Source: Methanomethylovorans sp. | GTDB lineage: Archaea; Halobacteriota; Methanosarcinia; Methanosarcinales; Methanosarcinaceae | Assembly (NCBI GenBank): GCA_020854785.1 | Contig: JAHFZE010000144.1 | Coordinates: 1-7,684 of the forward strand | Length of the DNA: 7,684 nt | Direction: 5' to 3' | In this document: positions 5,339 through 7,684 of the stretch, in pieces | Layout: each line of letters opens with the position of its first letter | How positions within the stretch are numbered: position 1 is the stretch's first letter | Notes under the pieces: model-generated | The model's input: the letters and a program-made list of their open reading frames with translations, nothing else | Database searches by the model: none | Told to the model about the DNA's origin: nothing | Translations under genes and position numbers: made by a program

Positions 5339-6415
5339 ATGAAAGTTGCTATTTTTCATGATTACATCGGAGCTATCGGCGGAGGGGAAAAACTAGTCCT
5401 GACACTTGCAAAAGGAATAGGGGCAGATGTGATCACTACTGACGTGGATATGGATTCAGTTGTCAAAATGGGTTTTGATGACGTAAAGATCATAAGTCTG
5501 GGAAAGACTTTAAAACTACCACCTCTCAAACAGATAGATGCCTCTTTTAAGTTTGCAGCATGTGATTTTTCCAAAAGATATGATTTTTTTATTTTTTCAG
5601 GCAACTGGGCATTCTTTGCAGCAAAAAAGCACAAGCCAAATGTTTACTATTGCCATACCCCAACAAGAGCCTTTTATGATCTTTATAAGGTTTACCGTGA
5701 AAACCAATCTGCACTTGCATCTCTACCATTTATCATTTGGGTACTTTTACATAGGAAGATATCGGAGTATTATCTTACTCACGTATCAAGTATAGTAACA
5801 AATTCCATGAATACTCAAAAAAGGATACACAAGTACTTTGGCAGGGATTCGATCGTTGTGTATCCGCCGGTCGATACTTCAAGGTTCGAATATAAGGAAT
5901 ATGGGGATTTCTGGTTGTCTGTGAACAGGCTTTATCCTGAAAAGAGAGTAGAACTACAGATAGAAGCCTTCAGGAAAATGCCTGATGAAAAATTGATCAT
6001 TGTGGGAGGCTATGCTGCAGGGGATCATGCATCAGGATATGCAGCCGGTCTGATGACCGGACTTCCAGAAAATGTGACATTGATGGGTAGTGTTCCAGAG
6101 GAAAAACTACTTGAATTATATGCTACGTGTAAAGGGCATATTACAACAGCACTTGATGAAGATTTTGGAATGACACCTCTAGAAGCCATGGCATCAGGCA
6201 AACCAACGGTTGCAGTAAAAGAAGGGGGGTACCTCGAAACAGTGTTAGATGGAGTTACAGGTTTGTTAGTGGAGCCAGAAGTATCCTCAATTGTTAAGGC
6301 TATCAAAGAAGTGTCTTCAGATCCTCAAAGATATCAGGAAGCATGTATTAATAGAGCTAAGGAATTTGATGTGTCTGTGATGCTTCATAAAATGCGGGCA
6401 ATGCTGGTCCCATGA
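5339..6415 (+). CDS. GT4-family glycosyltransferase, WbaZ/mannosyltransferase-like
   Basis: This encodes a 358-aa GT-B enzyme clearly different from the GT4 protein before it. The N-terminus MKVAIFHDYIGAIGGGEKLV carries the GGGEK loop (14-18). YYCHTPTRAFYDLY (103-116) is characteristic of the WbaZ-like branch, which includes mannosyltransferases of O-antigen and surface polysaccharides. VYPPVDTSRF (174-183) is the interdomain loop, and SVNRLYPEKRVEL (194-206) begins the donor domain. The EX7E motif is EDFGMTPLE with Glu274 and Glu282, followed by AMASGKPTVAV and GVTGLLVEP. It lies 9 nt after the previous stop, with no strong ribosome binding site, so it is read from the same message. It is expected to add a sugar to a lipid-linked glycan in the cytoplasm. 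Mannose as donor is suggested by similarity only. Confidence 0.9.
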   Translation: MKVAIFHDYIGAIGGGEKLVLTLAKGIGADVITTDVDMDSVVKMGFDDVKIISLGKTLKLPPLKQIDASFKFAACDFSKRYDFFIFSGNWAFFAAKKHKPNVYYCHTPTRAFYDLYKVYRENQSALASLPFIIWVLLHRKISEYYLTHVSSIVTNSMNTQKRIHKYFGRDSIVVYPPVDTSRFEYKEYGDFWLSVNRLYPEKRVELQIEAFRKMPDEKLIIVGGYAAGDHASGYAAGLMTGLPENVTLMGSVPEEKLLELYATCKGHITTALDEDFGMTPLEAMASGKPTVAVKEGGYLETVLDGVTGLLVEPEVSSIVKAIKEVSSDPQRYQEACINRAKEFDVSVMLHKMRAMLVP

Positions 6416-6418
6416 AAT

Positions 6419-6427
6419 AAAATATAA
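6419..6427 (+). promoter_or_regulatory. Possible internal promoter for aglB
   Basis: AAAATATAA in the 47-bp gap after the second GT4 gene is centred about 39 nt before ATG 6463. A start near 6450 would leave a short leader that still contains the GGGATGA ribosome binding site (6452-6458). It may give aglB its own expression in addition to read-through from the operon. Confidence 0.35.
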
Positions 6428-6462
6428 TGTTCAATAATCAATGTGGATCAAGGGATGAAAGG

Positions 6463-7684
6463 ATGAGTAAGATCGATTCTCTCTCTGTAAGGACTAAGAT
6501 ATTGTTAGTAATGCTTCTTGCATTTCTCATACGTTTGTTCCCCCTATCCTCTCTTTTCTCGGAAGGTAGGGTTACCTTTGTAAGTTACGATTCTTACTAC
6601 CATATGAGAAGTATCCTCTATACTACACAGCATTTTCCAGGGCATATCCTGTCCGATCCCTACATCAACTATCCTTTTGGTTTTGACATAAGCTGGCCTC
6701 CTCTCTATGATATGACAATTTCTTTGCTGGCGCTGATCGTTGGCCTGGGTACTCCAAGCACCGTTACGATCGAAATTGTTGCGGCACTTTTTCCAGTGAT
6801 CCTTGGGACCCTTTCTTTGATACCCTTATATTATGCAGCTTCCAGTCTTTTTGGCAGAAGAGTTGGGTTTTACAGTACAGTGGTTCTGGCAGTGATGCCG
6901 ATACATATTGCCGTTTCCATGTTCGGTGCAACAGATCATCATGTTGCTGAGATCTTGCTATCTACTGCGGCTTTTGCATTGTTCATTTTTTCACTAAGGG
7001 AAGGTTATTCTTCTGATCTATGCGGGAAATTAACAAAGACCGACCTTCTGGTATGTGTTCGGTCCCGTTCAGTGCTTTATGCTATAGGAGCTGGTATCAC
7101 ACTTGCTGTTTCTGTGCTCACCTGGACAGGCTCTCCTATATTCATAGGTCTTTTTGCATTATATGTGCCTGTACAACTGGCTCTTGACCTTAGGCTTAAA
7201 AGGCACTCAGGGTACTTGTTTGTCAGTTCGTGTGTCATGTATCTGTCCGCTCTTGTGTTCATGATACCTGTTGTAGTATCTATGGCAAGGGAAGGGTATG
7301 AGCTGAGTGCAGCTTTTGTTTCATGGTTCCATGTATTGTACATTTTGTCAATGCTGCTGTTTGGATCGATATGTTGGGCATTAGCTTATCTTATTGGTAA
7401 GAAGAGTAGTTGGTGGCACTATCCTTTTGCTATCCTTGCCCTTATTGCCGTTGTCATGGCTGGTATAAGGTCATTGATGCCAACCTTTTTTTCAAACATA
7501 GCTTCAGGCATTGGTTATCTCTTAGGTTTTGATGAAACCATTAGTACTATCAATGAAGCGTTACCCCTTTTCTGGGATCAGTATGGAAATTTCACTTTGG
7601 GCTCGGTTTGGGGCGGTTTTGGCCTTTTCTTCTTTGTTGCCCTTGTATCTTTTCTGGTTATCTTGAGGAAGTGTGAACCTTCAA
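6463..7684 (+). CDS. aglB: Oligosaccharyltransferase AglB/STT3 (N-terminal part, runs off window)
   Basis: Only the first 407 residues are present; the frame is open to the window end. AglB transfers the lipid-linked glycan to Asn in N-X-S/T sites on the outer face of the membrane. Diagnostic features are a first TM at about 12-32; the first acidic motif in VSYDSYYHMR (Asp43), normally metal/sequon-binding; WPPLYD (78-83); the second acidic motif ATDHHVAE (Asp158, Glu163); many hydrophobic segments; and TINE (362-365), which fits the TIxE motif of external loop 5 that reads the +2 Ser/Thr side of the sequon. The WWDYG catalytic-domain motif would lie beyond the window. ATG 6463 follows GGGATGA (6452-6458), and other nearby ATGs (6441, 6455) hit stops within a few codons. 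Together with the GT2 and GT4 genes upstream this defines an archaeal N-glycosylation locus. An NFT sequon occurs within it (Asn377). Confidence 0.94.
   Translation, partial: MSKIDSLSVRTKILLVMLLAFLIRLFPLSSLFSEGRVTFVSYDSYYHMRSILYTTQHFPGHILSDPYINYPFGFDISWPPLYDMTISLLALIVGLGTPSTVTIEIVAALFPVILGTLSLIPLYYAASSLFGRRVGFYSTVVLAVMPIHIAVSMFGATDHHVAEILLSTAAFALFIFSLREGYSSDLCGKLTKTDLLVCVRSRSVLYAIGAGITLAVSVLTWTGSPIFIGLFALYVPVQLALDLRLKRHSGYLFVSSCVMYLSALVFMIPVVVSMAREGYELSAAFVSWFHVLYILSMLLFGSICWALAYLIGKKSSWWHYPFAILALIAVVMAGIRSLMPTFFSNIASGIGYLLGFDETISTINEALPLFWDQYGNFTLGSVWGGFGLFFFVALVSFLVILRKCEPS

Noticed and set aside
5362..6306. Minus-strand open frames opposite the second GT4 gene
   Set aside because: They are shadows of the GT4 coding frame, whose motifs are clear. 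The shadow products are Ser/Thr/Pro-rich as expected from antisense reading.
7077..7343. 88-codon minus-strand open frame within aglB
   Set aside because: It is opposite the AglB membrane region, has no ribosome binding site or family signal, and is explained by the AglB frame.
1..7684. CRISPR arrays, insertion sequences, toxin-antitoxin or defence genes
   Set aside because: I looked for regularly spaced repeats, transposase/integrase or nuclease motifs and paired small toxin-like genes and saw none. tRNA-Ser could in principle be an integration site, but no repeated tRNA 3' end is present in the window.

Overview
The window looks like chromosomal DNA from a methanogenic archaeon, most likely of the Methanosarcinales (Methanolobus/Methanococcoides/Methanosarcina-like). 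The reasons are an archaeal RNase P subunit (Rnp4), an archaeal-type SRP (7S) RNA, a class II tRNA-Ser without an encoded CCA, AT-rich TATA-box promoters close to start codons, GGTGA-type ribosome binding sites, a KaiC/RadA-like double ATPase, and an AglB-type oligosaccharyltransferase. The genus call is inference; no search was run.

Layout. (1) Positions 1-760 hold RNA-processing genes: a short tail of a possible upstream gene, rnp4 (+), then on the minus strand a small Cys-rich one-TM protein whose 3' end overlaps rnp4 tail-to-tail, and tRNA-Ser(GCU). (2) Positions 760-1170 hold the SRP RNA on the minus strand, upstream of and parallel to the tRNA. Its ends pair (826-833 with 1133-1140), and it has a GGAG helix-6 loop and a GGAA helix-8 loop. 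(3) Positions 1200-2940 hold a convergent pair: a 79-aa winged-helix regulator (+) and a 457-aa two-domain KaiC-family ATPase (-), with 9 bp between the stops and a hairpin there. (4) Positions 3010-7684 hold a plus-strand surface-glycan / N-glycosylation cluster: a GT2 (Dol-P-sugar synthase-like) with a C-terminal membrane domain, two different GT4 glycosyltransferases, and the N-terminal 407 residues of AglB, which runs off the end of the window.

How the genes work together. The right half reads as an archaeal protein N-glycosylation module. The cytoplasmic/membrane-associated GT2 and GT4 enzymes would build a lipid (dolichol-phosphate or -pyrophosphate)-linked glycan, and AglB would transfer it to Asn-X-Ser/Thr sites on the outer face of the membrane. 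The left half joins SRP RNA (membrane targeting), a tRNA and an RNase P protein subunit. The KaiC-like ATPase lacks the residues corresponding to the KaiC phosphorylation sites and has altered catalytic glutamates, so it is probably a regulatory or signalling ATPase and not a clock kinase.

I do not see a clear new defence or mobile system. The items most worth following up are the small RseC-like Cys/TM protein, the divergent KaiC-like protein paired with the wHTH gene, and a repeated ATCTACAT-like element near three promoters.
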